A stretch of DNA of 27,260 nucleotides from Candidatus Bathyarchaeota archaeon (GTDB lineage Archaea > Thermoproteota > Bathyarchaeia > TCS64). Every line of letters begins with the position of its first letter. Positions within the stretch are counted from its first letter, which is position 1. A program made the translations under genes and the position numbers. Positions 8,003 through 15,945 of the stretch are shown here, in pieces. The notes under the pieces are model-generated. The model did not search any database, was not told where the DNA came from, and saw only the letters and a program-made list of their open reading frames with translations. The stretch covers positions 1 to 27,260 of the forward strand of contig JAFGTA010000042.1 of NCBI GenBank assembly GCA_016934355.1. Reading direction: 5' to 3'.

Positions 8003-8074
8003 GTAGATTATATCATATTTCATTAATGTTATACAAAAATAGCCTGCATAATGTCAAGCGTACAGCCAGTCAAC

Positions 8075-8917
8075 TCATCCACCGTATTGGTTGTCGTTAG
8101 CCTTCGCCTGCTGGTGCAGCGCCTCAAGCCGGTCCTCCATGCGCCTCCTCTCCGTGATGTCCCTCAGGTAGCAGAGATACGCGGGCTTCCCGAGATAGGT
8201 TATCCTTGAAGCCGCGACCTCGGCAGCCCTCACCGCGCTCTTGCTGGTCTTGAAGCTGATCTCGAACAACTGGTTCAAACCGCTGCTCCTGAGCGGGTCA
8301 AGGTGGCAGTTGATCTCGTCTTCGGTTTCACCTACAAAGTTCGTCAGGCTTTTTCCTATGAAGTGCTCGGGTCCGTTGCACCCGTACATCTGGCATGTAG
8401 CGTCGTTCGCGAAAACGATCTCATCGTCCACGAGGATGACGATGCCGTCCCTGCTGTCCTCGACGACCCTTCGGTACATCTCCTCCGCCCGGTGCTTCTC
8501 CACCGCCTGCCTAATCCGCTTATAGAGAACCTGGTAGTGGCTGGGCTCGGACTCCTTCTTAAGGTAGTCGTCGATCCCCGCCTTGAACGCGGACTCGGCC
8601 ACCTCCTCGCTGCCCTTCCCCGTGTAGAGGATGAACGGGACATCGCTGCTCTCCCTCACCCTCTGGAACAGCTCGATGCCCGTCATGGTCAGCATCTTGT
8701 AGTCGCTGACGACGACGTCGTAGCCGTTGCTGCCCTGAAGCTGTATCGCCTCCATCGGATCGGAAACAGAGTCCACGGTGACGCATTCGTCAAGCTCCTC
8801 AAGAAACATCTTGGTGAACTCGAGCTGGCTCTCCTCGTCATCAACGTGGAGAACCCGGATCGGCTTCTCGTTGCTAACCCTTATCTCTGTCACTGTCTGC
8901 TCCGCCTTCTCCCCCAA
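8075..8917 (-). CDS. response regulator receiver-PAS domain protein
   Basis: 280 residues. Residues ~19-135 are a CheY-like receiver: the acidic pair Asp26-Asp27 in VLHVDDEE, the phospho-acceptor Asp72 in VVSDYKM, Thr99 in LYTGKG and Lys120 in DDYLKK. Residues ~145-257 form a PAS sensor domain ending in the usual CYLRDITERRR. There is no histidine-kinase or DNA-binding domain after it, so the output is probably by protein contact; such receiver-PAS proteins are common in methanogens and related archaea, often next to kinases, but none is seen here. The start is a TTG at 8917; a GTG at codon 9 is possible and would still keep the whole receiver. A 30-bp imperfect palindrome lies 40-70 bases upstream. 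Confidence 0.85.
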   Translation of the reverse strand: MGEKAEQTVTEIRVSNEKPIRVLHVDDEESQLEFTKMFLEELDECVTVDSVSDPMEAIQLQGSNGYDVVVSDYKMLTMTGIELFQRVRESSDVPFILYTGKGSEEVAESAFKAGIDDYLKKESEPSHYQVLYKRIRQAVEKHRAEEMYRRVVEDSRDGIVILVDDEIVFANDATCQMYGCNGPEHFIGKSLTNFVGETEDEINCHLDPLRSSGLNQLFEISFKTSKSAVRAAEVAASRITYLGKPAYLCYLRDITERRRMEDRLEALHQQAKANDNQYGG

Positions 8918-8955
8918 CTCGACCGCCCCGCGGCTTGTATTTGATTGACTCTTAT

Positions 8956-8985
8956 GGATATATTATTTGAATAATGAATATCTCC
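8956..8985. promoter_or_regulatory. 30-bp imperfect palindrome upstream of the receiver-PAS gene
   Basis: The core ATTATT-TG-AATAAT (8962-8975) is a perfect inverted repeat, extended outward by GGATAT on the left and ATATCTCC on the right. Its AT-rich left part could also act as the TATA region for the gene starting at 8917. It is a likely operator; the binding protein is unknown. Confidence 0.45.
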
Positions 8986-9296
8986 ATAATATATAACTAT
9001 AATTAATCCAAGTCTAACCGAGTCGTTTTATTGTCCGAAAAACTGTGAACCTACAAACATAAAAACCTAATCTAATTATTTTTCTGACAGAAATAGCCAC
9101 CTCAGAATTAGAAATTAATTGTTATATTAAAGCAATATTGTTATAAAAGGAAAATATTTCTATAGGATGGAAATAAATTATTTATTGGCGGGTAGAAAAT
9201 GGAGTCAAATTGTATAGTAACATCTTATACATTTTAAACTTACTATCAATCAGTCAGTGACCTCTTATAAAATATGTTATTATGGTGGTTGAAAGA
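8986..9296. other. AT-rich intergenic region without recognisable genes
   Basis: Strongly AT-rich, with stops in all frames and no tRNA-like element. At its right end, TTATAAAA at ~9266-9273 is a strong TATA-like box pointing rightwards, about 27 bases before the candidate RNA listed separately. Confidence 0.5.
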
Positions 9297-9440
9297 GTTC
9301 ATGACTTTACATGAATGTATTAAAAAGGATGGTGTGAAGAGGGGGTTAAAGGAAGGCCGAGTTTGAACGAGCAGCTTTCTAGGCTACAACCTAGCTTTCC
9401 TTCATAGGCTACCTCGCTACTCATCGTTCAGATTCACGCT
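9297..9440 (+). ncRNA. candidate structured RNA
   Basis: A GC-richer block inside an AT-rich gap. A 12-bp helix can form between 9359-9370 and 9424-9435 with ten Watson-Crick pairs and two G-U pairs. On the minus strand those two would be A-C mismatches, so the plus strand is the likely RNA. Inside it, CTAGG-CTACAA-CCTAG (9379-9394) is a perfect hairpin, and GAAGG/CCTTC offers a competing outer stem. A TTATAAAA box ~27 bases before 9297 would start the transcript. A 21-codon frame (9301-9366, ATG to TGA) overlaps it and could instead be a leader peptide. No known RNA class is recognised. Confidence 0.3.
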
Positions 9441-9483
9441 CCTCAAACCTCATTATAGTTTTCCAAAATAAAGAACAGGGGCT

Positions 9484-10374
9484 ATGGCAAATCAACCACT
9501 TGTTTTAGATGAAAAGCAAAGCACTCCGCCCCCATTCAACGCAAAGAAAGACTTTGTGAGCCTCCTAAGACTCGTGACCTCGACCTCGGTGTTCCTCGCC
9601 CTGAACGGGTCATTGGTCGCCGCGTTCAGCTCCCTGCTGTACGGAGTCGAGGTTAACCCCACCATCCTGGCGATAGCCTTCCTCGCGACTTTCTCGGTCT
9701 ACATCATGAACAAGGCCACGGACAGAGCCGAGGACTCGATCAACAGGCCCGAGACGGCGTCGAGAGGAACCCTCTTCTTCATGGTGCCGTCCATAATCGC
9801 CTCCGCGGTATGCCTGATTTTATGCGCGTCAATCGGGGTTCAAGCCCTCGCCGTCGTTGTGACCTCGTTCCTCGTGTCCGTCGTCTACAGCGTAAAGCTG
9901 TCTCCGACTGTTCCCAGGTTCAAAGAGATGGTTGGCGTGAAGAGCCTCCTTGTAGCCTTGTGCTGGGGGTTTACGGGTTCGCTTCTGCCGGCGAGCTCAC
10001 AGCAGGTGGACACCGTGAAGATTGTGCTAGCGTTCACCTACATCTCTATCCAGCTTCTGGTGAACACGGTCCTGTGCGACATCCGCGACATGGACGGAGA
10101 CACTGCTTCAGGCGTGAAGACCCTACCCATAGCCCTAGGTCTGAAAGACACCAGAAGGCTTCTACTCGCCGTAAACAGCCTCATGTTCCCCTGGCTGATC
10201 TACTGTTTGACGCAGGGGCTGTTCACGGAGTATATGCCTGCCCTGTTCTTCGGCGTGGGGTACGGCTACTTGATAATCTGGGTTTTCTCGAAGAAGGGAC
10301 GCAGTAGGCTTCTGGTCGAGCTTGCGGTGGACGGTGAGTGGATACCGTTGGTGGCTCTCATGAGGCTTCTTTAG
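9484..10374 (+). CDS. UbiA-family prenyltransferase
   Basis: 296 residues with about eight or nine membrane helices. UbiA enzymes move a polyprenyl group from its diphosphate to an acceptor inside the membrane. Both Asp-rich motifs that bind Mg-diphosphate are present: N76-KAT-D80-RAE-D84 followed by SINRPE, and D199-IRD-MDGD with TASGVKTLP. In archaea the family includes geranylgeranylglyceryl-phosphate, quinone and haem O prenyltransferases; the acceptor here cannot be assigned. The ATG is 28 bases after CATTATAG (9451-9458), fitting a leaderless start, with an AGGGGCT stretch as an alternative ribosome binding site. The next gene, a regulator, starts 50 bases downstream on the same strand. 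Confidence 0.85.
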   Translation: MANQPLVLDEKQSTPPPFNAKKDFVSLLRLVTSTSVFLALNGSLVAAFSSLLYGVEVNPTILAIAFLATFSVYIMNKATDRAEDSINRPETASRGTLFFMVPSIIASAVCLILCASIGVQALAVVVTSFLVSVVYSVKLSPTVPRFKEMVGVKSLLVALCWGFTGSLLPASSQQVDTVKIVLAFTYISIQLLVNTVLCDIRDMDGDTASGVKTLPIALGLKDTRRLLLAVNSLMFPWLIYCLTQGLFTEYMPALFFGVGYGYLIIWVFSKKGRSRLLVELAVDGEWIPLVALMRLL

Positions 10375-10424
10375 CCAAGCGATTAAATATTGCTTAGACT
10401 GAACAACCATCAGGGGCCTGACCC

Positions 10425-11222
10425 TTGAGTTCACCTATCTTTAAACTGTTCAGATCCGAGCTCAAGCTGAACATAGTATCGAGTCTCCTACGCGAGGAGA
10501 AGAAGCTGAGCACACTGAGAGACGAACTGGGCAGCAGCGGCTCCACAATCATCCACGCCCTCAGAGACCTTGAAGCCATGAACATGACCCGGCAGGACGG
10601 CAAGCATTATGGGCTCACGTCGCTCGGGGTCATCGGCGCCATGCTCATCGACGACGTCTCCTCAACCGTGAACGTGCTGGAAAAGTACCGGGACTACTGG
10701 CTCCTGCACGACGTAACGGCGGTGCCCAGCCACCTGCTGCAGAGGATAGGCGCCTTGGAGGACTCGACCCTGATCAGGGATGACTCAATGGAGCTGGACA
10801 GGGTTCACCTGACGTTCCAGAAGCTGCTGTTGACGTCGAGACGGGTGCGGGGGGCGTCACCGATCTTCCACTCAGACTTCATCGGGACGTTCCAGCGGCT
10901 GCTCGGCGAGGGGGCGACGGTCGACCTCATTCTCACAGGCGGCGTACTGAACAGGACGCTGACGCTGGCGGACACCGAGCAGATACTCGACTACATTAAG
11001 AAGGATAGGCTGAGGATCTACTTGACGGACGAGCTGAGGATCGGTTTGACCGTGACCGAGAACAGCTTCTCCATGGGTCTCTTCACCGTGGACGGTGAAT
11101 ACGACTACAGCAGAGACCTGATATCCAACAGCCAGAGGGCGATCACGTGGGGCGAAGAGCTCTTCCAGCACCACCTCATGGGCGCCAGGCGGCTTGACTT
11201 AGAGAGCCTGAACCTCCTCTAG
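10425..11222 (+). CDS. FilR1-type winged-helix transcriptional regulator
   Basis: 265 residues. Residues ~5-75 form a winged helix-turn-helix: FRSELKLNIVSSLL, a recognition helix around GSSGSTIIHALRDLEAM, and a wing QDGKHYGLTSLG. The rest (about 80-255) matches the FilR1 / DUF1724 plan known from methanogen regulators: an ERIGAL-like segment (LLQRIGALEDSTLI) and a late FSMGLFTVDGEYDYSRDL, the sensor-domain strand before a final helix with WGEELFQHH. The ligand is unknown. The start is a TTG; a TATA-like ATTAAATATTG at ~10382-10391 would give a leader of about 10 bases. It has the same architecture as the product at 13146-14000. Confidence 0.82.
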   Translation: MSSPIFKLFRSELKLNIVSSLLREEKKLSTLRDELGSSGSTIIHALRDLEAMNMTRQDGKHYGLTSLGVIGAMLIDDVSSTVNVLEKYRDYWLLHDVTAVPSHLLQRIGALEDSTLIRDDSMELDRVHLTFQKLLLTSRRVRGASPIFHSDFIGTFQRLLGEGATVDLILTGGVLNRTLTLADTEQILDYIKKDRLRIYLTDELRIGLTVTENSFSMGLFTVDGEYDYSRDLISNSQRAITWGEELFQHHLMGARRLDLESLNLL

Positions 11223-11291
11223 GGCTCTTGTAATGTGTGCCTCACCCCGTTTATGTGGCTTGGCTCTGCTCAGATGGATTCCCCTCTGCGG

Positions 11292-11897
11292 CTAGCCGTG
11301 GCTCTCGAACCTCTCTAGATACCACTGGTACTGTTCCTCAAGGCGGGTAGCAGCGTCGGGTGAAGCCTTGCAGGATACATGGAATATGTATACCCTGTTG
11401 GCTTTTAGCGACGGCCACGGCTCATACCAGACGCCGTTCAACGAAAGAAGCTCATCGTTTCCCTGTGTGATGGAGACGAGCTGTCGTATCATGAGATGAC
11501 CGTCTCTCTCGAACCCCTCTGACGACTGTCTTGTTTTAATCTCCCAGCCAACATCATTCAGGGTTCTATAGAACCCCTCTAGCTCTGACTCCAGGTTTGG
11601 CGTGCCTGACTCTGTCAGCCAGATCACAAGCAGCCCCTGGAAGTCGTCGTTGGTGGCGTATACGGCTTGAAAGCCTCCCAGGAGCTCAGAGGGCTCGGCT
11701 GAGATGCCGGGTAACCCGAACTCGGCTGCCATGTGGGTCTGCGGGTACACCAACGAGAACCCGAACCGCGACTCATGCCTTGCGTACCCGAGAGGCATGT
11801 CGCCCCTGTGAATCCACAGGTTGCCGCCCGTCACGGCGCAGACGATGACCAGCGTCGCCAGCACCCGCCTCGACTCGAAGACCGTGTATCCAGCCAT
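11292..11897 (-). CDS. membrane-anchored extracytoplasmic protein, PsbP-like plan, unknown function
   Basis: 201 residues. One N-terminal hydrophobic segment (about 11-27) is a signal anchor. The exported part begins with a strand pair ESRFGFSLVYPQTH, then strands near GLLVIWL, a helix around LESELEGFYRTLNDVGWEI, a hairpin with RDGHLMIRQLVSI and a final RVYIFHVSCKAS followed by a helix QYQWYLERF. That order recalls PsbP-like or DUF1795-like small domains and the product at 1572-2345; this is inference. The ATG is preceded by GGTGAGG at good spacing and lies 12 bases after the stop of the acyltransferase-like gene, so the two form an operon. Confidence 0.65.
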   Translation of the reverse strand: MAGYTVFESRRVLATLVIVCAVTGGNLWIHRGDMPLGYARHESRFGFSLVYPQTHMAAEFGLPGISAEPSELLGGFQAVYATNDDFQGLLVIWLTESGTPNLESELEGFYRTLNDVGWEIKTRQSSEGFERDGHLMIRQLVSITQGNDELLSLNGVWYEPWPSLKANRVYIFHVSCKASPDAATRLEEQYQWYLERFESHG

Positions 11898-11909
11898 CCA
11901 TCCCTCACC

Positions 11910-13067
11910 TCATATGTACTGGAGGAGCCTCGGGTGCCTCCTCTTCAGCCTCTCATACCTCGTGCACAGCTGCCACAGCACGGCGAGCCCAGCCAGCCAC
12001 GCCGCCACCGTCTGCGCCAGTGCCAGGTGGAACGGCAGCGGAGCCCCGGGGAGCCTGAACCTGTAGAGCCACAGGTGGGTCAGGTAGAAGAACAGGGGAG
12101 TCCTCCCGAAGGTGTGGATTACGCCGGGGACGCCTCTGTCCGCCCAGCCCTTCTCCTGCAGCCACCCCCCAGCAGCCATGAACAGGCACATGCCGCCAAG
12201 GCTCCAGAGGAGGAACGCGACGCTGGGCGGGTACTTTGAGACGTACAGCCAATCCATCAAGCCGCCGCTCCACCGCTTGACAAGGTTCCCGTACCCGTTC
12301 ACGTACCTGACGACGAAGAACGCGGCGAGGGAGGCTAAGCCGGTCACCGCCAGAGGCAGCTTGAGAGCCGGAAGCCTGTCCCTGTCGTAGCCGTTCAGAT
12401 ATACGCCGAACACCCAGCCCAGCCCCAGCACACCGATCCACGGGATCACAGGGTAGAGGGCGAAGTAGGGCCGCCAGTTGAAGCCCGGCTCATGCAGCAC
12501 CCGCCGCAGGTAGTGCCCCCACGCAACGTCGGCTGGTATGAAGCCGAGGTCGAGCCACTGGTGGTTCAGCACAACCACGAGAGACGAGCCGAGCACAGCC
12601 AGCGGCGGAGCCCACCGCGCCACGCTGAATACGATCAATGACACACCGATGGCGGCGATGACGCCGAAGTAGAGCCACGGGAGATCGAACGCAGGGGAGA
12701 CGATCAGGGACTCGAAGGCGAGGAGCAGCAGCCCACGCTTCACGATGTGCAGCGATATACCCAGTTCAGGCTCTCCGCGTCGACGCCTCCTGTACACACT
12801 CATGGCGAGGGAAGTCCCTGACAGGAACACGAAGGTCGGTGCGCAGAAGTGGCTCACGAACCGGGCGAGGAACAGCGTCAGGTCCAGCGACGGGTTCCTG
12901 TACCCGTAGACGCCCTCAAGCCCGCCGTGGACCTCCATCCAGAACCCCGAGACGTGGTCCCACGCCATGATCACCATGACCAGGCCCCGGGCGAAGTCGA
13001 TGAACCGGAGCCTGTGGCCCAGCCCAGCCCCAGCCGCCTGCGGGGCATCCGTCTCCAGCGCCACCAT
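11910..13067 (-). CDS. DUF1624 / heparan-alpha-glucosaminide N-acetyltransferase-like membrane protein
   Basis: 385 residues with about ten membrane helices. The N-terminal motif RLRFIDFARGLVMVIMAWDH, in the first helix, is the hallmark of the DUF1624 (COG3503, HGSNAT-related) family, membrane acyltransferases or their relatives. Further family features are FVSHFCAPTFVFLSGTS, the YPVIPWIGVLGLG helix, and the late FGRTPLFFYLTHLWLY with its conserved His. Eukaryotic HGSNAT passes an acetyl group across a membrane to a sugar amine; prokaryotic substrates are mostly unknown. The ATG is 28 bases from a TTTAAG box, fitting a leaderless transcript. The gene is divergent from a FilR1 regulator 78 bases away, which may control it, and is followed by an anchored exported protein. 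Confidence 0.85.
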   Translation of the reverse strand: MVALETDAPQAAGAGLGHRLRFIDFARGLVMVIMAWDHVSGFWMEVHGGLEGVYGYRNPSLDLTLFLARFVSHFCAPTFVFLSGTSLAMSVYRRRRRGEPELGISLHIVKRGLLLLAFESLIVSPAFDLPWLYFGVIAAIGVSLIVFSVARWAPPLAVLGSSLVVVLNHQWLDLGFIPADVAWGHYLRRVLHEPGFNWRPYFALYPVIPWIGVLGLGWVFGVYLNGYDRDRLPALKLPLAVTGLASLAAFFVVRYVNGYGNLVKRWSGGLMDWLYVSKYPPSVAFLLWSLGGMCLFMAAGGWLQEKGWADRGVPGVIHTFGRTPLFFYLTHLWLYRFRLPGAPLPFHLALAQTVAAWLAGLAVLWQLCTRYERLKRRHPRLLQYI

Positions 13068-13092
13068 ATCTCGTGGAGGCTCTCGTCACCCG

Positions 13093-13128
13093 TTTAAGGG
13101 CTGTTGATCCTCGAAGATGATTTTTAAC
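13093..13128. promoter_or_regulatory. divergent promoter region between acyltransferase-like and regulator genes
   Basis: On the minus strand CTTAAA (13093-13098) sits 28 bases upstream of the ATG at 13067. On the plus strand TTTTTAAC (13121-13128) sits ~21 bases before the ATG at 13146. The two promoters are back to back in 78 bases, so one bound regulator could affect both genes. Confidence 0.5.
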
Positions 13129-13145
13129 GGCGGTGATGCAGAGGT

Positions 13146-14000
13146 ATGATCGGTGCCGCGCCGTTGAGCGTCAACGACCTCTACTTCGAGCTCTCCAACG
13201 AGGACAGGCTGAACATATTGCACAGGCTGCAGGAGGCACCCGAGAAGCTCACAGCCCTCTCGAAGGCGGTGGGGGTTACCCACCAGCAGTGCATGAGGCA
13301 CCTGAACAGGCTCGTCGACACCGGGCTCGTCGCCAAGAACGGCGGGGGCTGCTACGAGTTGACGCACTACGGGAGGGCTGTTCTTCGGCTGCACCGCGGA
13401 TTCGCTTTCATATCCCGGCACAGGGACTACTTCACCAGCCACACGGTGGAGCGGCTGCCTGACGAGTTCGTCAGCCGCATCGGGGAGCTGTCCAGCGGCA
13501 AGCCTACGGCGAACGTGATGGAGGCCATCAGCGAGCTAGAGTCCATCGTCAAAGAGTCCGAGGAGCGTCTCTGGGTCATCATCGACAAGAGGACACGCAG
13601 CGTCAGGCCCCTCGTTGCCCGGGCGGTCGAGCGAGGCGTCGCCATAAGAAGCATCTCCCCAGTCAGCTACGTACACTCCCTCGACGTAAAGAGGGACATC
13701 GTCGAGGAAGACGAGAAAGTCGTTGTCGAAGCTGAGGCTGACGGGCGCGCCGTCGTGGCTGACGCCGACGCTTTCGACGTCTACCTGTACCTCACAGAGA
13801 AATCCGCGTTCATATCCTTCCCGCTGAGCGACGGCTCGTTCGACTACACGGGGTTCGCTTCGAGCGACCCGGCTGCGGTGAGGTACTGCACGGAACTCTT
13901 CGAGCATATCTGGAAGGAAGCGAATATTATACCGGGAGCCGAGATCGTTGAACGTCACCTCGAATACATGAGGAGGCACGACGAGGACGCTAGATTCTAG
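13146..14000 (+). CDS. FilR1-type winged-helix transcriptional regulator
   Basis: 284 residues. An N-terminal winged helix (about 8-85) contains LSNEDRLNILHRLQEAP, the recognition helix around VTHQQCMRHLNRLVDTGLV and a wing NGGGCYELTHYGRAVL. The C-terminal FilR1-like domain includes RLPDEFVSRIGELSSG, a strand-helix unit near RLWVIIDKRTRSVRPLV and the late SAFISFPLSDGSFDYTGF before a final helix with LFEHIWKEA. GGTGAT eight bases before the ATG can serve as ribosome binding site. It is divergent from the DUF1624-type gene, its most likely target, by position only. The signal molecule is unknown. Confidence 0.85.
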   Translation: MIGAAPLSVNDLYFELSNEDRLNILHRLQEAPEKLTALSKAVGVTHQQCMRHLNRLVDTGLVAKNGGGCYELTHYGRAVLRLHRGFAFISRHRDYFTSHTVERLPDEFVSRIGELSSGKPTANVMEAISELESIVKESEERLWVIIDKRTRSVRPLVARAVERGVAIRSISPVSYVHSLDVKRDIVEEDEKVVVEAEADGRAVVADADAFDVYLYLTEKSAFISFPLSDGSFDYTGFASSDPAAVRYCTELFEHIWKEANIIPGAEIVERHLEYMRRHDEDARF

Positions 14001-14033
14001 CACCAATCAGCGGCGGATACATGAATGGAACCA

Positions 14034-14039
14034 TTATAA
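14034..14039 (+). promoter_or_regulatory. TATA box deciding the PEBP gene start
   Basis: TTATAA centred 27 bases before the ATG at 14063 places transcription start at that codon. It lies inside the longer reading frame that opens at 14021, which argues against the longer start. Confidence 0.55.
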
Positions 14040-14062
14040 GCCCAACTATGGAGATTCGTTCA

Positions 14063-14536
14063 ATGTTCCTCAAGAGCCCGGCCTTCGCCGACGGCGGATC
14101 GATCCCACGCAGATACACGTGCCAAGGAGAAGAAATCTCACCTCCGCTGACGTGGGGAGACGCCCCGGAGGACGCCGAGAGCCTCGTGCTGTTCATGTAC
14201 GACGTCGATGTGCCCTCGCCTTCCCTTCGGCTCTCCACGATAGACCACTGGATCGTCTACAACATCCCGCCGACTCTGGAGGGCCTGCCGGAAGCTGTAC
14301 CGGATGAAGAGAGACTGGATGTTGGCGCCACGCAGGGACGCAGGTGGGGAGGGAGAACAGGTTACATGGGTCCATGCCCTCTCACGGGCGCCCACGAGTA
14401 CATGTTCGAGCTTCACGCCGTCGACAGGATGCTCGACGTCGAGCCGTCGAGGGCCACGCGGAAGACCCTGCGGCGGGAGATGCGTGGCCATACGCTGGCT
14501 GAGGCGCTGTACAGAGGCACGTACAGGAAAGAGTGA
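14063..14536 (+). CDS. YbhB/YbcL-family (PEBP-like, Raf-kinase-inhibitor-like) protein
   Basis: 157 residues from the ATG at 14063; a longer version from 14021 adds 14 residues that the family lacks and that would include the promoter. The chain opens with SPAFADGGSIPRRYTCQGEE, then SPPLTW, the ligand-pocket residues in MYDVDVPSP (Asp47, Asp49, Pro51) and DHWIVYNIP (His62), and the closing YMGPCPLTGAHEY with His111. These form the anion-binding pocket of phosphatidylethanolamine-binding-protein relatives. Prokaryotic YbhB/YbcL proteins are small, cytosolic or periplasmic, and without a settled role. No signal peptide is present. It ends 79 bases before the end of the convergent acetyltransferase gene. 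Confidence 0.88.
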   Translation: MFLKSPAFADGGSIPRRYTCQGEEISPPLTWGDAPEDAESLVLFMYDVDVPSPSLRLSTIDHWIVYNIPPTLEGLPEAVPDEERLDVGATQGRRWGGRTGYMGPCPLTGAHEYMFELHAVDRMLDVEPSRATRKTLRREMRGHTLAEALYRGTYRKE

Positions 14537-14615
14537 GACGCCCACTGATTCAACGACGCCGGGGGGCCGGCTTCACGCATCCAATTGGCTGATGCCGTGG
14601 CAGTCTCCCGTAAGG

Positions 14616-15599
14616 TCATTTGTGGAGGCTGACGATGTCCCTGTTGACGCTCCGCTTCACAGAGTGGAGGACCGGCGTGAAGTGTTTAGGCCAGAAGCGG
14701 CTCGCGTAGGGGTTCGCAGACTCGTAGTCCACGTGTACACTGGACACGCTGTTAGTGCGGCACCACTGGAAAGCCCTATCGAGCAGCTGTTCGCCGACGC
14801 CGCGTCCCCGCGCGTCGGGTTCCAGGTACGCCCCGATCAAGTCGATCATGCCAACGCCCATCGGGGACAGGGTGACGGCGTCGTCCTCGTCGTTCCTCCT
14901 CACGTAGATAAAGCCGACCGCCCTGCCGCCGGCCTCGGCGATGAACACCCGGCCGCCCCCGTCCATGAGGAGCCTCTCATAGTACTCTCGGCTCTGTTTG
15001 TCCCGTACGAGAAATAGCGGAGGCTCTATGTAGAAACGCCTGGACTCCTCACCCAGCCGCACCAACTCCGGTAGGTCATCTACAGACCCCTCCCGGACGT
15101 CAGACTGACCCGAGCCTGCAACCGGCTCCGGGGGGCCGAAGCAGTCGACGACGTACAACCCGAAGCCCAGCCCGAAGAATAGGTCTCTGAGGACCGCGTC
15201 GTCGGAGAAGTATGTCACGAAGTGGCCCAGCACCCCGTCCTCGACCCAGTGCCCAGAGAGCGCCCTGTACAGTTCAAGGTATATCAGGCTCCTCCCAGCC
15301 TCCACCGAGGCGTGCCCGAGTACCGGGCAGAACGCCTTACGCTCGCCGTGGAACGGGAAGACGTCGTAGGCCATGTACCCGACAGGCTCCCCTCCGCGCT
15401 CGGCTACATACGCCAACCCGTCGCCGACGTGCTTCAAGAGGAATGAACGGACATGAGCCGGGTCTTCACTCCACGTACCAGGGAGCACCCGCAGGGTCTT
15501 CCTCGCCGCGTCGTACCGGGAGACGAACAGCTCGGCGGACGCGTCCACGTGGTCTATCGACATCGGGGTGACCCGGATGCCTCCGCGCTCGGGGCTCAT
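14616..15599 (-). CDS. tandem GNAT N-acetyltransferase
   Basis: 327 residues from the ATG at 15599, with two GNAT-like halves. The second half (about 185-320) has the acetyl-CoA loop PDARGRGVGEQLLDRAF and the following NPYASRFWPKHF strand-helix seen in active GNATs. The first half (about 10-165) keeps the fold (LAYVAERGGEPVGYMAYDVF) but its loop, HASVEAGRSLIYLELYRAL, lacks the R/Q-x-x-G-x-G pattern and is probably inactive. The substrate is unknown. The frame stays open to 16052, but the extra 151 residues are antisense to other signals and have no family match. A TATA box in antisense orientation at 15622-15629, 27 bases upstream, fixes the start as a leaderless ATG. Confidence 0.82.
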   Translation of the reverse strand: MSPERGGIRVTPMSIDHVDASAELFVSRYDAARKTLRVLPGTWSEDPAHVRSFLLKHVGDGLAYVAERGGEPVGYMAYDVFPFHGERKAFCPVLGHASVEAGRSLIYLELYRALSGHWVEDGVLGHFVTYFSDDAVLRDLFFGLGFGLYVVDCFGPPEPVAGSGQSDVREGSVDDLPELVRLGEESRRFYIEPPLFLVRDKQSREYYERLLMDGGGRVFIAEAGGRAVGFIYVRRNDEDDAVTLSPMGVGMIDLIGAYLEPDARGRGVGEQLLDRAFQWCRTNSVSSVHVDYESANPYASRFWPKHFTPVLHSVKRSVNRDIVSLHK

Positions 15600-15621
15600 G
15601 ATACCCAACGGGTGGGCGAGG

Positions 15622-15629
15622 ATATAAAA
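15622..15629 (-). promoter_or_regulatory. TATA box for the tandem GNAT gene
   Basis: TTTTATAT on the minus strand lies about 27 bases upstream of the ATG at 15599. This is the leaderless spacing and it supports the short start over the long open frame. Confidence 0.55.
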
Positions 15630-15660
15630 TCCTGTGAGCTTAAGCAGGTCTAAGCCGTAG

Positions 15661-15945
15661 AAAGCCGTTTGCGCGACGCGTAGTCCACATACGCTGATGA
15701 TCTCAGGCGGAGGATACCGTTCCACGACGTCTCCTCCTTCGATATCGCAACCGTCACCCGCGGAGTACGGTGGGCTGGGGCTCAGGTACAGCAGCCGCGG
15801 CGGCGAGGCTTTCAGCAACAGGCTCGGCGACGCCGTGAAACTGAACAGGAAAAACGGCGACCCCATCGCATTCACGCCGGAGAACCCCAGGCGAACACTG
15901 AGAACCATACAGGAGTTAAAGGACAAGTCACAGGCACAGCCGTGA
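15661..15945 (+). pseudogene. decayed PH-like domain gene, frameshifted remnant
   Basis: The frame ending at 15945 encodes PAEYGGLGLRY, then AFSNRLGDAVKLNRKNG and FTPENPRRTLRTIQELK. This resembles the end of small prokaryotic PH-like domains (a wG-R strand, a G-AV-L-NG strand pair, and a xPxNP helix cap). The sequence before it fits that family better in another frame: IPFHDVSSFDIATV in frame 3 (15714-15755) leads into PAEYGGLG in frame 1. The upstream strand (RRVVHIR) is in frame 2. In-frame stops lie at 15658, 15681 and 15694 in the three frames. The pattern fits a gene that lost its N-terminal membrane part and took several frameshifts. A real 82-residue gene from 15697 is the alternative. 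Confidence 0.4.

Noticed and set aside
8303..8944. 213-codon plus-strand frame opposite the receiver-PAS gene
   Set aside because: It is antisense to a receiver with its full set of conserved residues and is mostly low-information Leu/Val/Asp/His sequence.
9340..9440. Possible tRNA gene (GTTCAGATTC resembles a T-loop)
   Set aside because: No acceptor stem, D-arm or anticodon arm can be formed around it; the segment pairs instead with 9359-9370.
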